Positions 46,596-59,818 are shown, numbered from the stretch's first letter. The stretch is DNA of 64,000 nt from Gnetum montanum (GCA_015680685.1 MNCI01012628.1:1352665-1416664); one strand, 5' to 3'. A program made the numbers and translations. Notes: a model not told the origin generated them from the sequence alone.

Positions 46596-49230
46596 TGTTG
46601 ATGATTATACTAGGATGTCATGGCTAACATATATTGAGAAAAATTATGATGTATTTAAGAATTTTAAGTTATTTTAAAGTATGGGTGAAATTGAAACAGG
46701 GATTAAAATCAAAGCTATTAGGATCGACAATTGAGGTGAGTTCACCTCAAATGACTTTTATGAGCTATGCAGAGATTCAAGTATCAAGAGATAGTTCTCA
46801 TTAGCTAGAATAGTTGAGCAAAATGGTGTTGCAAAATTGGAAAAATAGAACTATATTTGAGATGATTCAACCAATGATGAACAAAAGAAATGTACCAAAA
46901 TACCTATGAAATGGGATAGCCAGAATAGTTGTGTACATCATCAACAAATGTTGGGTAAGAGCTGATAATGATAAGACTCATTATCAAATGTGGTATGATA
47001 AAATGGCTAATGTTCAATATTTCAAAATTTTTGGTAGTAAGTGTTATATTAATAATTAAGATAATGTTCACAATATTGATAGCCATTGTAAAGATGGTTT
47101 GTTTATTAGATATTCTAGTCATTCCAAAGCTTATTATTGCCTAAATTTAAAAATATTAAAGATTGTTGAACCACCTCATGTTAAGATTGATAAATTATCA
47201 AAAGATACTAATAATGTTGCTGAGAAAGGTATGAATGTAGATGAAGAAGAAAATGATGATGGAATTTTGGAATCTAAACAAGCTGATGAGATTGAAGAAG
47301 AATAACTAGTCTCAGTGGATGAGGTAGAAATAGAACAAGAGAATACACATGATAATTGCCTAAGAAGAAGAGTACAGAGGTTTAGATCCATGGTAGATAT
47401 ACTTAGGACATCTCTTAGATGAAGAACAAGGAGGAATAGAGTTGAAACAATAGATCATGACTTATTAGTATGTCATCTTGCTTTTTCCATTCCTCTAATA
47501 GTTAGGAAAGCTCTTGGGAGTGAGGATTGGAAGAACACCATGGATGAAGACATGAAGCATATTATAAATAACAAGACTTGGGGGCTTGTTCCACAACCCA
47601 AAGAAGATAATATCATTGGAACTAAGTTGGTCTTTAAAAATAAGCTAAATTAGCATGGTGAAGTAACTTGAAATAAGGTAAGATTAGTAGCAAAAGGCTT
47701 TGCATAGATAGAAGGGCTTGATTATCAAGATGCATTTGCTCTAGTTGCAAGATTGAAATCTCTATTCTATCCTACTCAACAATGGCCCTTTGAGGCTTTT
47801 CCAAACATACCTAAAATCAACATCAATGCTGTTAGGCTTTGTAGCTGATCAAGGTTTTAAGCTCTACCAAAAATGTAAAATTTGCATTTCTAGAGAAATA
47901 AAAGAAATTGTATATATATAATAGACTAAAGGATTCATTGATACTAAAAATCCAACTTATGTGTATCAACTACACAAAGCTTCATATGATTTAAAACAAA
48001 TCCCTAGGATGTGGTATGCTAAGCTTGATTCATATTTAGCTAAAAATGGATATTTGAGAGCCCCTTTGGATAGTACTATTTATATTAAAAAAGATAATAC
48101 TAGGTTTTTAGTTGCTCAAATTTATGTTTTTGATATAATGTTTGGAGGAACAAGCTCAAGTTTGGGCAAAGAATTTGTTCAAGATATGAAATCAAAGTTT
48201 GAAGTGTCTATGATATGAGAGTTATCTCATTTTTTGGGCCTACATATTCAACAACTTAAAGGATGGAACCTTCATTTCATAAGCAAAGTATGCTCAGAAA
48301 ATGCTCAAGTTATTTAGCATGATAGAAGCTAAAACATGTGCAACTCCTCTTAGCACAAATGTACATCTTTGCAATGATGAAATTGGAAATCATCAATGAT
48401 ATACTACATAGATCCATTATGGGAAGTTTGCATTATGCTACAACTAGCAGGCCAAACATAGATTTTGTAGTAGGATTGATTTCTAGATATCAGTTAGTAC
48501 CAAAAGAATCACACTTCGTTGCAGCTAAAAGGATTTTATGATATTTGAAAGGCACATCTAATAATGGGCTATGGTATCCAAAAAGCAAAAGTTTCAAATT
48601 GCAACCATTTGCATATGTAGATTAGGCAAGAAATAAAGATGATTAGAAATATACCAATGGGAATTGTCATTTTCTTGCCAATCTATTGGTATCATGTTGA
48701 GTAAAAAGTAGAAATTTGTAGCTTTATCATTAGTTGAAGAAAAATATGTTGTAGCCTCACACTGCTGCACACAAATTCTTTGGATGAGGAAGAAGTAAAG
48801 CTCTTTGGTATAGCATTCTTTTATCTAATAATTATTCATTGTGATAATAATGTTGTTGTTTCTATATCTAAAAATCTCATTTTTCATGGTAAAACTAAAT
48901 GTATCGAGATTAAACATCATTTTCTTAAAGATCAAGTAGAGTTCCAAATAGGAAAATTATCCTATATTTCATCTAAAAAATAGAGAAAAGATATTTTTAC
49001 AAAGGCTTTAAATAAAGAGAGATTTATATATCTAAGAACATTACTAGGTATGACTTCTTTACCCAGACATACATTAATATTTAAAACTCCTAATACTAGT
49101 TTAGGCATTTATAAGCTAATAAGCTTTATTGCAAGGGACGTAGGTAAGCTTATATTGCAAAGAAAGAGATACATTCAAGATGTAGTAGAAGAACCAAGAG
49201 TCCATGCTGGGTTAGTGAGTCCTTAAAGCC
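46591..49230 (+). pseudogene. Integrase, reverse transcriptase and RNase H relic of copia element D
   Basis: It resumes the integrase with DDYTRMSWLTYIEK (46606-46650), then IKIKAIRIDN.GEFTS, with a stop where the glycine of DNGGEF should be. A Glu-rich linker lies in 47099-47305. Reverse transcriptase begins near 47575 (NNKTWGLVPQPKED, KVRLVAKGFA) and has an extra ~50 bp near 47765-47815. It continues in 47961-48218, where the YVDD site reads YVFD. RNase H ends in 48780-49080 (HGKTKCIEIKHHFLKDQVE, IFTKALNKERF). The frame stays open to about 49225 with no recognised domain. The catalytic changes and stops mark it as dead. Confidence 0.78.
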
Positions 49231-50805
49231 ATTTCTTATGGATTCATGTATTCCCTCATAAGGATCATGACTAGAGGATGACCTTGTTTTTAGCTCTAAG
49301 CTTGGAGGATGCAACAACTCCAAGAGACCATGTGTGAATTACAGAGTTTCAATGTCTTGTTCTATATAGTCTCTTCTTTCTTCAAATGGATGGATGCCAA
49401 AGGACTCTATCGCTCATGCTCTAGGCATTCTTGCTATTTTTACATCATAATCCTTTCCACTTCTTTATTGAATTTTTCTTTGGCCTTCCACTCTTCTTTA
49501 TTTCTCTCATATTTTGTTCTAGATTGAATGTTCATTAATGTTTGATTTCTCTTCATCTTTGCTCTTCCTAATTCTTCCCCAAGGTCTCTAAAATCCTCTT
49601 GATTCATCCAAAATCTCTTATGAATATGCATAGCTATGATGCTTCTAAGTGGTTGCTTGGCTGTCTAATCTATTCTATGTCTTTTATCTTTTTTTCTATG
49701 CTTGGTATGACTAGTTTTTTTTTCATTATTACTTGATCCTAACTGCTTGATAGGATCAACATGTTTTTTTTAGTTAAACTCTTATGTGCTTCTCTTATCT
49801 ATTTTTTATTATCTATGGGTTTCAAGATTAACTTTCTTAATAACAAGGGGAGATTCTTTTCAACTTCTTATGATAAAAAGTGGGAGAAAATATATGATGA
49901 GCTATTTTGTTAGAAAGTGATATGATTTTGAATGTGATGTTATGTTAGAAGAGTATGATGTGATCATGTATGAGTTGTGTTATGATGATTTTTTAATTGG
50001 TTGTATTCTCTAATGGTTCTCTATTTAGAGAAGTTATATTGTTAACTCCTTAACTAGAGGTAATTTGTGTATGTATGATTAGTCAAGTATGGTGCCTAGC
50101 CATGTGTGATGCCTAATTGATTGTATGTTTTATAAGATTGATTGCTATTTGTTGTGCTATGATGATTTTTTTGCTCATCTTTAACTTGCTATATGACTCT
50201 CCTATTTAACTTGATGCATATTATTTTAAGCTTACTAAGTTCTTCCTTTAGCATTTGTATGTTTGAGTTGAGATGATCTATGTGATGATTCTAAAGCTTG
50301 ATTTTCAAGCTTTTCCTATATGGTTAGCTATGTATGAATCTTCCTTTTTCTCCATCATTCTAGCTTATCTTGAGAGCTCACCCAATCTTAAAAAGGAGAA
50401 GATTGTTGTGTGTTTTGAGCTTTGTGACTAGTTTTGGATTTATAGTAGGGCTTTTGTTTTCATATGGTTTTGAGCTCTTGACTTTGTTTTTCTTAGGGGA
50501 GTATTTTTAGCCACATCAGCACATAAAGCTAGTTTGTAAAACCAATTTTTGGTTCTACTTAGCTTAACCAGAAAAGCTCTTCCATCTTAACTCTTTCTTT
50601 TTGCTTTACAAAGATAGCCCATATTCTTTTTAGCTTTACAAAGATAGTGCTTTATGAAGATAGATTGAATTGATTATGTTAGATTTGTTTAGTGGGACAA
50701 ACTTAAATAGTCTTAAGAGCATGTGCACAAAAGTGTTTTGTCTAGCTTAGCATGTAAAACCAACTCTTAGAACCATTTTTTGGTTCTACAAAGGAACAAG
50801 AAATA
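49231..50805 (+). other. 3' region of copia element D with purine tracts
   Basis: No coding region is recognised. Purine tracts AAGGGGAGA (49845-49853) and AAAAAGTGGGAGAAAA (49875-49890) are candidates for plus-strand priming, so the 3' LTR may begin near here rather than at 50806. From about 50510, short units ending in GGTTCTAC recur and continue into the LTR. Confidence 0.4.
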
Positions 50806-52403
50806 GGTCTACCATATAAGCTTGTCACTAGTAGGGTTTTGTTGGGCTAAGCTTAAAATAGTTTTAAAGCATGTGCGCTTGAAGAATTTTAATCCAACTT
50901 AGCTTATAGAGCCAATTCGTAGAGGCTTAGTTTGGCTCTACAAAGAATCTTTCAAACATCTCTACAACGTTAGCTCGAAATGAAAAGTGCTAAGTAGAAT
51001 TAGCTCATGGAGCCATTTTATACTCTAGAAGGGCTCGTTAATTTAGCTCTATCATGTCAACTTGAAATGAAAAGCACTAGGTTGTAAAGCCATGAAAGGT
51101 ACATTCAAATATCTCTTCCATGATAGTGTTTCCTTTAACTTGCAAGCTTGGACAAAAAATGTTGACTTAAAAGTTTGTGTTTTAGGGAAAGTGTTAGAAC
51201 CAATTCTTAATTCTCTAGTCACCTTGCCACATCATCACATAGAATCAATTTTTGAAACTAGTTTTGATTCTACATAGTTTTGCCATGTTAGCACTTTTAC
51301 TGTGCATACAAAGAAGTTTATTTTGAAAAGTAGAAAAGTCATGAAAATCAATAGCCTCTAATCTTCCTTAAAAGAGCTCATTGTGATGTCACATCAAGCA
51401 GAATTAAATCTAGAATTAAAGTTTAGAACCATGATTTAAATTTTTATGAGCTACACCAAAAAAAGGCCATGACACATTTGCAAAAAACAGAAGGAGCATC
51501 CTAAGCTTATATTGAAAGGGGCTATTATTCAAAAAATCTAGAGTCTATTTTGCTAAAAAAGTGAGCTAAAATCCATTAATAAAAATAGGGGTTGTTGGTT
51601 GAAGCTGAAAAAGCTGTTATCTCCAATATTAATAGAGCTCATTATTTCCTTGGGAAGAAGCCATTAGCGCCAAGATGAAATGATAGATTTCTTTCTCATC
51701 TACTAAGCTATTAATGCTCATCAAAAGCTCATACCAAATACAATAATGGAAGCTTAAATGTAACGGGTATGACTTCTATTTCAGATCCTCTTCACAAAAT
51801 TGGTAATGGTTATAGCTTAATTTCTTGTATGTTTCTTTAATAGTTTGACAATGGCTAGAAGAACAACTATGAAAATGGCAAAAATGGATGAAGGCTAAGG
51901 GAAGTTGTTGGCCTTGGCCTAGTAATTCTAGTTTTCACCTAGTGCTTGAAGTAGAATTTCTTCTACATTTTTTTTTTTTGTAAAAGTTCTATTTTCTTTT
52001 CTCAGGGAGCTTGGAAAACTTGTGAGTTTCTGTGTTTGGGACAAGGTAGAGTATTTCTTTTTCTACTATGTTATGAAAGCTATTTTCAATGATTTTGAGG
52101 TTGGGTTTGTGCGTAGTCTAGGATTGTAAAAGAAGCCTTGTAAATTTATTTTTATTAATAGAATTACATTTTTCCTAAAGTTTGGGGAGAGTTTCATGGT
52201 GGATGTAGGTTGGTAAATCTAGCAGTTGAACCACCTTAAAATCTTGATATCTATTTATTATTTTACATAGGTGCTGTATTTTTTATATTAAGTTTATTTG
52301 AGGTTTTCTAGTAGTCTTTGTACTAGTATCTACTTTATTCAAATTTCCATAAGGCCCTAATTCACCCTTCTCTCTTAGTGTCTTTAGTTGCATCTAGAAA
52401 ACA
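50806..52403 (+). repeat. 3' LTR of copia element D (minimum extent)
   Basis: The bounds come from similarity to 33003-34154; the true left end may be farther upstream because the 5' copy is truncated. The right end is CTAGAAAACA. Gene-like ORFs here (for example 51092-51277) are LTR sequence. Repeated hairpin-prone units (AGAACCA...TGGTTCT type) occur throughout. Confidence 0.7.
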
Positions 52404-52408
52404 AGAGA

Positions 52409-52640
52409 TGTAACTTGGATTCTCTTTTACTTGTAATCTTGGGATTACTAAAGTTAAGCACTAGAAAATCAAGAGAGACTATGCTATAAATAGAGGCATA
52501 GTGTGAGCTTGTTATGTGCAATTGCAGAGAGTAGGAGAAGCTTTGTACTCACCAGTTCATCTTGAATAAAATTATTTTGCTTTTCCTTATGGATATTTCC
52601 CTTTACATTTATTTGAAGGCTCTCACTATCATGCATTTGT
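52409..52640 (+). repeat. Probable short 5' LTR of copia element E
   Basis: The sequence begins TGTAACTTGG just after AGAGA. It contains a TATAAATAG box (about 52485-52493) and an AATAAAA signal (about 52567), and ends near CACTATCATGCA. No 3' partner was found in the window, so the limits are tentative. Confidence 0.4.
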
Positions 52641-52699
52641 ACTTGGAAAATGAAGTGAGGTACAATGCTCATGGAACAAATTATATAGTATACTTATGA

Positions 52700-55600
52700 A
52701 TAAAGTTGGCATCTTTGTATATGAAAAAGTGCCCTTCAAAAAGCATCCAACTTAAGTTTGAAGTTTGGTCATTACAAATGAAAGAAGGTATAATTATTCA
52801 TGAACATTTAAATACTTTCAACTCTTATGTAAAGAAGTTGTTAAATTTGGATGTTAATATAGATGATGAGGATCAGGTAATTTGCTTACTTAAATCATTA
52901 TTGACATCCTATAGTGTTTTTATTAATGTATGGAAGGTATTATTGTAGCTTTGTTACAAGCAAAAATTTGAAGAGCATTTGCTTGAGTTTCTGAGCAAGC
53001 TTCTAATGCTTTAGTGGCAAGGGGGAGAACAATGGAAAGAATTGAATCATCCAAAGGAAGATTGAAATCAAGAGGTAAGAAAAGTAAGCACGATGTTGGC
53101 ATTGAGGTAAAACTAGATACCTTAGAAAGAATTGTTGAAGTAAATAAAAAGATCAAAATAAAGGATCTAATGAAAAATCCAAAGAACCAAATTTGGTAAT
53201 GCAAGATTCATGTATGATTGTTGATGAAGTTCTTGCTGCTTGTACTGGTATTTAATATCATGATGATTAGTTATTAGATTCTAGTACTTCTAACTACATG
53301 TGTCCAAATAAAGATTGGTTTATCAATTATTAATTATATAATGATAGAGTTATTTTATCTTGGGATGATTATTCTAGTAAAATTGTGGGGAAGAAAAGTA
53401 TTAGAATTAAAATGTTTGATGGTATTGTTCGAATACTAGAAGATGTAAAATATGCACTTGATCTAAAAAAAATTAATTTCTTTAGAAGCATCAGACTTGA
53501 AAGGTTATTTTTTTAAGGGTGGTAAAAGCATTTTGAAAATTATCAAAGGGGCCTTAGTAGTGATTGAAGCTAAGAAATGTGATTACAATATTTACAAGTT
53601 ACAGAGTGCAATGAAAAGAAACTATGCTAATTCAACTTTTGTTAAGAGTCTAGATTCTTCTTATTTATGGCATCAATGTTTTAGTCACATGAGTGAGAAA
53701 GGATTACAAATTTTGATGAAGTATAATTTGCTCCCAAAATTAAAATCTTTGAACTTGAAATTTTATGAACATTGTATTTTTGAAAAGTAATCAAGAAATA
53801 AATTTAAAGTAGGGAAGCATGAAAGCAAAGATATTCTTGATTATACACATTCAAATGTATGGGATTTGTCACCAAAGATATCACTTGGAGGAAATTCATA
53901 TTTTATCAACTTTATTGATAATGTTTCTAGGAAAGTTTGGGTCTATATGTTGAAAAATAAATTTGATGTTTTTGGTGTTTTCAAGTAATTTAAAGCTTGG
54001 ATTGAAAAGAGCATAGAAAAATCAATTAAATGTTTGAGAGTAGATAATAGAGGAGAGTTTAACTCTACAAAGTTTAAAAATTATTACAGGGAATATAGTG
54101 GCCTATACTCTTGAGAAAAGTTGAGCTACAGAACTCATGAATAGAACTCTTCTTGAAAGGACAAGAAGCATCATGAGCAATGCCAATTTGAGTCAGCAAT
54201 TCTGGGCAAAGGTTCTTGTAATTGCATGTTTCTTGATTAATAGATCACCACCAATTGTACTAGATTGTAAAACTCCAGAATAGGTATGGAGTGGCCATTC
54301 TTTTGATGATTTTTTTCTTAGAGTTGTTGGTTATATTGCATATGCTCTATTTTTGAAACATGAATGTTCAAAATTAGATCCCAAATCTAGAAAGTATATC
54401 TTTGTTGGATATGATGATGATGTTAAGGTGTATAGATTATGAGATGCTACTAACCATAAAAACATCTAAAATAGAGATAGTTTTTTATGAATCCTTTAAT
54501 AGTCTGGAGTAAGAAGTAAAAGTTGAATAGAAATCGATAAATGTACCTAGTGATTAACTAGTTGAGTTGGAGACTCAGTCATCTTTAAATAGACAACATA
54601 GAGAGCTTTAGTTACATAAAGAAGGTTTCTTAGATGAAGAAACAAAAAGAAATATAGTAGCATAACCTTTAAGAAAATTTACACTAGTGTTCATCCTAAG
54701 AAATTTGATCATTATGTTACACATGCATTATTTTTAGATGGAATAGAAGCAAACACATATGAAGAAGCTATAGAAGATGCTTCTAGTTCTAAATGAAAAG
54801 AAGCAATGCAAGTGGGGATGGATTCTTTAGAGAAAAATAAAACATGGATTTTGGTGGAGCTTCCAAAATGTAGAAAAGCTATTAGCTATAAATGGATCTA
54901 CAAATTAAAGAAAATAGCTAATGATGAAATTGACAAGTACAAAGCAAGATTGGTAGCAAAAATTTATTCATGAAAGAAAGGTAGAGATTTCATAGCAAGT
55001 TTTTCACAAATTGTAAAATTAGTTTTTGTTTGGATTTTGTTGGCTCTAGTTGTTTTATTTGATATGGGATTAAAAGAACTAGATGTAAAAATAGCATTCT
55101 TGCATGGTTACCTGGATGAGGAAATATATATAAAACAACTAGAAGGTTTTGTACAAATAGGAAGCGAAGATTTGGTTTGCAAACTCAAGAAGTCATTGTA
55201 TGGCCTTAAGTAATCATCTAGGCAATGGTACATGAGGTTTGATTCTTTCATGTTAAGCCATAATTTTTAAAAAGGTGAATATGACCATTTTGTATATTTT
55301 AAATTTAGTGCCAATGACATGTTTGTAGTTTTGGTGTTATATTTTGATGACATGTGTATTGCAAGCCAAAGTATGTTAGAAATCAAATAGTTAAAGGCTT
55401 AGTTATCTAGGACATTTGATATGAAAGATCTAGGAGCAACAAATCAAATCTTGGACATATAGATACACAAAGAGAGAAGAAATGGTAGGCTATGGTTTTC
55501 ACAAGAAAAATATATTTAGAAAATTATCATGCATTTTAATATAATAGATGTTAAACCTATAAGTACCCATTTTGCTACTCATTTCAAACTTTCTTTAGAT

Positions 55601-56214
55601 TTATGTCCTAGTTCAAAAGAAGAAATGCAATATATGTCTCATGTACTTTATGCAAACATAGTAGGAATTTTAATGTATGCCATGGTATGTACAAAACTAG
55701 ATATTTCTTTTGCAGTCAGTAAATTTATGGAAAATCTTGGTAAAGGCCATTGGGCTATAGTGAAATGGGTGCTTTTTTTAAAAAAAAGGGTACTAAGAAT
55801 AATTGTATCACCTATACTAAAGATAATAGTGAGATTATGGATTTTGTTAATTCTTATTATGTAGGTGACTTAGAAAAGAGCAAATCCACCATAGGTTATG
55901 TCTTTGCTCTCGCAGGAAGTCCAATTAGTTGGATGTCAAAATTATAGTTTGTTATAATGTTGTCTACCACTGAAGTATAGTACATGGCTTCTACAGAAGC
56001 TTGCAACAAAGTTATTTGGTTGCAAGGCATATTAGGTGAGTTGAGAATCACAAAGGAAAAAGTTAAAATATTTTGTGAGAACCAAAGTGCTGTATATTTA
56101 GCTAAGAATCCAATTCATCGCAATAAAACAAGACATATTTGCACCAAATATTGTTGGATAAGACATGTTATTGAAGAAGGTGGAGTATTCAAGCTATGCA
56201 AATCCATAAATTGA
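52700..56214 (+). pseudogene. Truncated Ty1/copia polyprotein relic, element E
   Basis: The gag starts mid-domain (SLYMKKCPSKSIQLKFEVWSL, EHLNTFNSYVKKLLNLD), so its N-terminus is deleted. Protease is near 53270-53300 (LLDSSTSNYM). Pre-integrase is in 53640-53790 (SYLWHQCFSHMSEKGLQIL), then integrase to about 54290 (FIDNVSRKVWVYML, LRVDNRGEF). Reverse transcriptase is about 54800-55600, with LDVKIAFLHGYLDEEIY and YFDD at 55340-55351. RNase H is 55850-56200 (STIGYVFALAGSPISWMSK, ENQSAVYLAKNP). Both reverse transcriptase aspartates survive, but many stops and shifts do not permit a product. Similarity ends at about 56200, before the expected C-terminus. Confidence 0.8.
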
Positions 56215-57186
56215 CATCTGAATCTTCCTATAGTTGGATGAAAGATCTTGGAATAAAAATATAATAAAACTAGGTACATAATAATGATTAAAAATTGCAT
56301 TAGATCCCACATGAAGGCATGGGATGAGGTGATGGAAGGCCTTTAGAAAAATAATAAGATAAAATTGAGTTAGAAAATTAATTACTAGAAATATTTTTAA
56401 AAATTTGTAGGCTTTTCATGAGACAATATTATACAAGGATGAAATTACACAAAATTCTATCCAAGAATAGTTTAGTAAGATATTTAAGATCTAGGATAGA
56501 AAAATGAGGGAATTCAAATGGAAAAATTGAAAGATGCATATGTTGGCTTGTGGAATAGAAATTCAAAGAGGTCATTTAATCTATTTTTAGATATCAATAA
56601 TAGAATGAAGTTTTTGATGTGGTTGGGAAAAGGAAATGAAGCAAACATTATATGGATGGGTAGAGCTAGAAATATATAATTCATGAAAGATAACATAAAC
56701 AATATAATAGTGGATTGGTTCATGCCAAAATCAAGAGTAAAGGAAAAATGGTTGGATTGTGAATGGATATATAATCCAAAAGATGCTGAGGCTAGGATAA
56801 TATGTTCTAACTTAATGGTTTACACATGGATCAACAAAATAGGAGACAAAAGAAAGGTAAGACTAAACACAAAAGTTAAAAAAAAAAACTAATCAAAGAT
56901 ATGTTGCAAGGAAATGCAAATGAGACAAAATAGGCAATGCATTAAAGTACATACTAACAACTGTAAGATTGCATTAATTTACTTACATATTAATGCAAAT
57001 GAATATTTATTTATACATACTTTAATATGTTGAAATGATATGAGTTACTTATTAATATGATCAAATAACAATTGATGATAAATATAATAGCATGTAAAAA
57101 TAAGAAAATGTTAATAAACATAATATAATTATCAATCAAGCTATATAATACTAGGGTATGCTTAATTAGAAAATAATTAAAAAACG
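56215..57186. other. AT-rich sequence without recognised genes
   Basis: I see no conserved domain. An ORF at 56683-56892 has no similarity that I recognise. The stretch may be decayed retroelement or intergenic DNA. Confidence 0.4.
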
Positions 57187-57375
57187 ATGAAGTATTAGCC
57201 TAGTGGTAAAGACTCTTGATTTGAAATATCAACTCATGAGTTAGATTTTGGTGGAGTGTTGAGTTATAATGTTCTATTTCAACTATATATCTTGGGATGT
57301 ACCTATATTATAATTATTTTGGATTCCAACCCCCTTCCTTCCCTTCCCTAAGAAAATAAATAAAAAATAAAAATA
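57187..57375 (+). mobile_element. Candidate tRNA-derived SINE
   Basis: An A-box-like TAGCCTAGTGG (57196-57206) is followed about 32 bp later by a B-box-like AGTTAGATTTT (57239-57249; consensus GGTTCGAATCC with C-to-T decay). The order and spacing are those of an RNA polymerase III promoter. The unit ends in an A-rich tail (57351-57375). It resembles plant SINEs that start near GATTAGCCTAGTGG. It is single-copy in this window, so the call rests on the promoter boxes and tail. Confidence 0.5.
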
Positions 57376-57599
57376 TTCAAAAATTACAAAATTAATGGTA
57401 CATTCCAAATATAATAAAAACCTCCCTATATTAAAAATAGAAGTTTATGTATTTTAATTTGAAAAAGAAACAGTGACATATAAAAAGTTATTCTACTAAA
57501 TAATAATAACCCTTGAAACTGACATTTCTAAGTTCATAAAAGTTTTTAATAAAAGAACTTATAGGCTATCAAAAATGAAATTGTATGACTTATCAATTA

Positions 57600-58711
57600 C
57601 ATGCTTTATTCTACCAAAAAATCTTTATTTTCTTTCTCTAGTTACTCAACTTAAGTTAAGGATTGATAGAAATTAGAAACTAAAATTTTTTATTACATTA
57701 AGAAAATCACAAAGATTTGTTAGATAGTTACAAAGCCTTAACAAATTTTTGAAGAAATTTAAAAATATCATTGATGTAATGCCCTAAGCAAATAAGGTCA
57801 ATTTGAAAGAAATTAATAAGAAAATTACAATTAATAGCATAATTCAATCAAATGTGAGCCAAAGATGGAAAAACTAAAAAGATATGTTCTTCATCTTCTA
57901 TGCTTTGTTTGCATAGTCTACAAATATGGCCTTCTCTTGGTAAATTGATGTAATGAACTTTCTCAATAAGGAGATGATGAAAGCTCATTCTTGCTTTAGC
58001 AATTTAATTTCTTAAATGAATAGGAATACATAAGAAGAAATACTCTTAAATACTAAATAACAAACCTCCTCTAATAGAATGTCAATACAAATGGTTTTTT
58101 CCTAATTTTTTCAACCAAATTTTAGCTATGACTTTTTCTTTTATATCATTTTAGAAAATGCTTTTGTTTAAAGGAAGACCCACTATTATAATATTCCATA
58201 ACTAAAGCCATAATTTTCTTTGATGCAATAATCCATTTTCTTATGTAACATTCATTTTCTCCTTATCATAATTAACTTCCTCCATATAACTTAACTTTTA
58301 AGTGTAAGTAATAAATTGAAAAAGAGCTTTAACTTCAAGAGGAAGAAAATCTTCTTCTAGAAGTAAGATATCATAAGAAGTTTGCATTTTGAAATTAACA
58401 TACAAGAAACCATTTTTGAACATGCTCTAATTTTTTCCAATTATGTGTGGGAAGAGAATGTCCCCAAGAAACAGACCCATATAGTAATATAAGTTAGACA
58501 AGACTATGAAAAATTTTCCTTCTAATCTTCCATGTCAAAATTTCTTTCTTACCAAAAGTATTTCTTAGACCAAATAGAGCTTGCATGCCACTTGAAACTG
58601 CTTGGGAAATAAGGGTATTTTAACTATAATTACTAAGGATCGAGAACTTAGAAGTAGGATTGAATAAGTTTCCCAATTAAAATTGTAGTAGCCACTAAAA
58701 TCAAAAAAAAA
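57600..58711 (-). pseudogene. LINE reverse-transcriptase C-terminal relic
   Basis: The minus-strand translation carries the end of a plant LINE ORF2. In order it shows SGMQALFGLRN with LLYGSVSWG and NWKKLEHVQKWFL (58600-58430), ILLLEEDFLPLEVKALF (about 58385-58330), then a zinc-binding region with HICRLCKQSIEDEEHIFL (about 57930-57875). These are the thumb and CCHH-type C-terminal parts. Stops and shifts are frequent. Its 5' side is cut at 58717 by element F, so the rest of the LINE may lie right of the window. Confidence 0.7.
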
Positions 58712-58716
58712 ATTTA

Positions 58717-59690
58717 TGTGGTTCCCCAACTGGGATACATCCACACTCAGAGGGTAGAATCCGTGCATACCTCTAGACTTTGTTTCCTCAAAATGTGGTT
58801 TGAAGGGCATCACACCTTTTACAAGATTTAAGTTGCACTATGGAGTGTTTCCTCACTATGAAACCACTCAATCCTGCAAGGTCTCAACAAGCTCAAAATC
58901 TAGTTTAAAGGATCCCACAACCTTTACAAACATGAGCTTTGCTTCAGAGTGTTTCGTCGCTACAAAACCATCTAACCCCATAAGGTCCTGACAAGCTTAA
59001 CAAAGATGCCTTCTTGCAAGAAGCACATGAACCCCATAGAGCTATAAGAAAGAAAGAAAAGGATCAACGAGAAAGTATAACTATATTTATAGAGTCCTTG
59101 CAATGAGGCTCATAACATACAAAATATACAAATGATAGTACAATGAAGGACAATCACAAGATTTCTTTTAGTAGCCTTAAAAAATTATTTTACAATGATA
59201 GTACTTGCATAATTCCCAACAAAATTCAGTTTGTCTTATACTCTTAGAGTTTCCAAAAACTCCTTAGAATTCATGCAATGACTATAAGACAACTAGTATA
59301 TATGTCTACTTTAAGGATGAGATGTCTATCTGTAAACACTTTCAATGTAGGAGAGATGCCTATCTTTGAGTGTAGACATCTATCTTCCAAGATAGATGTC
59401 TATCATTTTTCATAAATGTCTATTCTACTTTTGCACTTTGGAATCTAAAGCATTCCCTTGTTAATTTGACATCTTGGTAGTCTTTAGAACATCTTCATTT
59501 TGATCATAGACTCCATTTCCATCCATGCTTTCATCTTGTCCATTTACTCTTAAATTTAACATCTCAACATAGATCTCGTTCTTTGCTCTTTGTGTGAAGT
59601 TCTTGTTCATGGTCCTGCAAAACAATCATCATACACACAATATACATTCTCCATTTTCTCTAAGGTTTTGACATATTGAAAGTTCAAACA
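58717..59690 (-). repeat. 3' LTR of element F
   Basis: On the minus strand it begins TGTTTGAACT at 59690 and ends GGGAACCACA at 58717 (974 bp, TG...CA). U3 holds six copies of TAGATGTCTA/TAGACATCTA-type repeats (59299-59432). A TATAAATATAG box follows near 59094-59084. The partner LTR is outside the window, so the right-hand limit rests on the adjacent purine tract and the left-hand limit on the resumption of LINE sequence. Confidence 0.6.
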
Positions 59691-59706
59691 TCTCACCCTT
59701 TTTGGT
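59691..59706 (-). other. Polypurine tract of element F
   Basis: On the minus strand, CCAAAAAGGGTGAGA directly precedes TGTTTG. This is the usual copia plus-strand primer form. Confidence 0.7.
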
Positions 59707-59818
59707 AATGCCCAAAACTTAAGAAAATGGATTAGTGCATTTCACAACATATAAATTTAATGATAAACAATAAAAGCATTTAAGACATATAAATTCCAAT
59801 GGCAACAAAGGGCTCAAG

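Larger units (their letters stand above)
33003..52403 (+). mobile_element. Ty1/copia element D, split by element C
   Basis: Element-specific sequence is 33003-36546 and 46591-52403. The order gag - protease - integrase - reverse transcriptase - RNase H is the copia order. The LTRs are recognised by mutual similarity (33003-34154 with 50806-52403). No target duplication was found: ~5 bp after the 3' LTR is AGAGA, with no counterpart left of 33003, and the 5' LTR looks truncated on its left. All ORFs are heavily broken. Confidence 0.8.
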
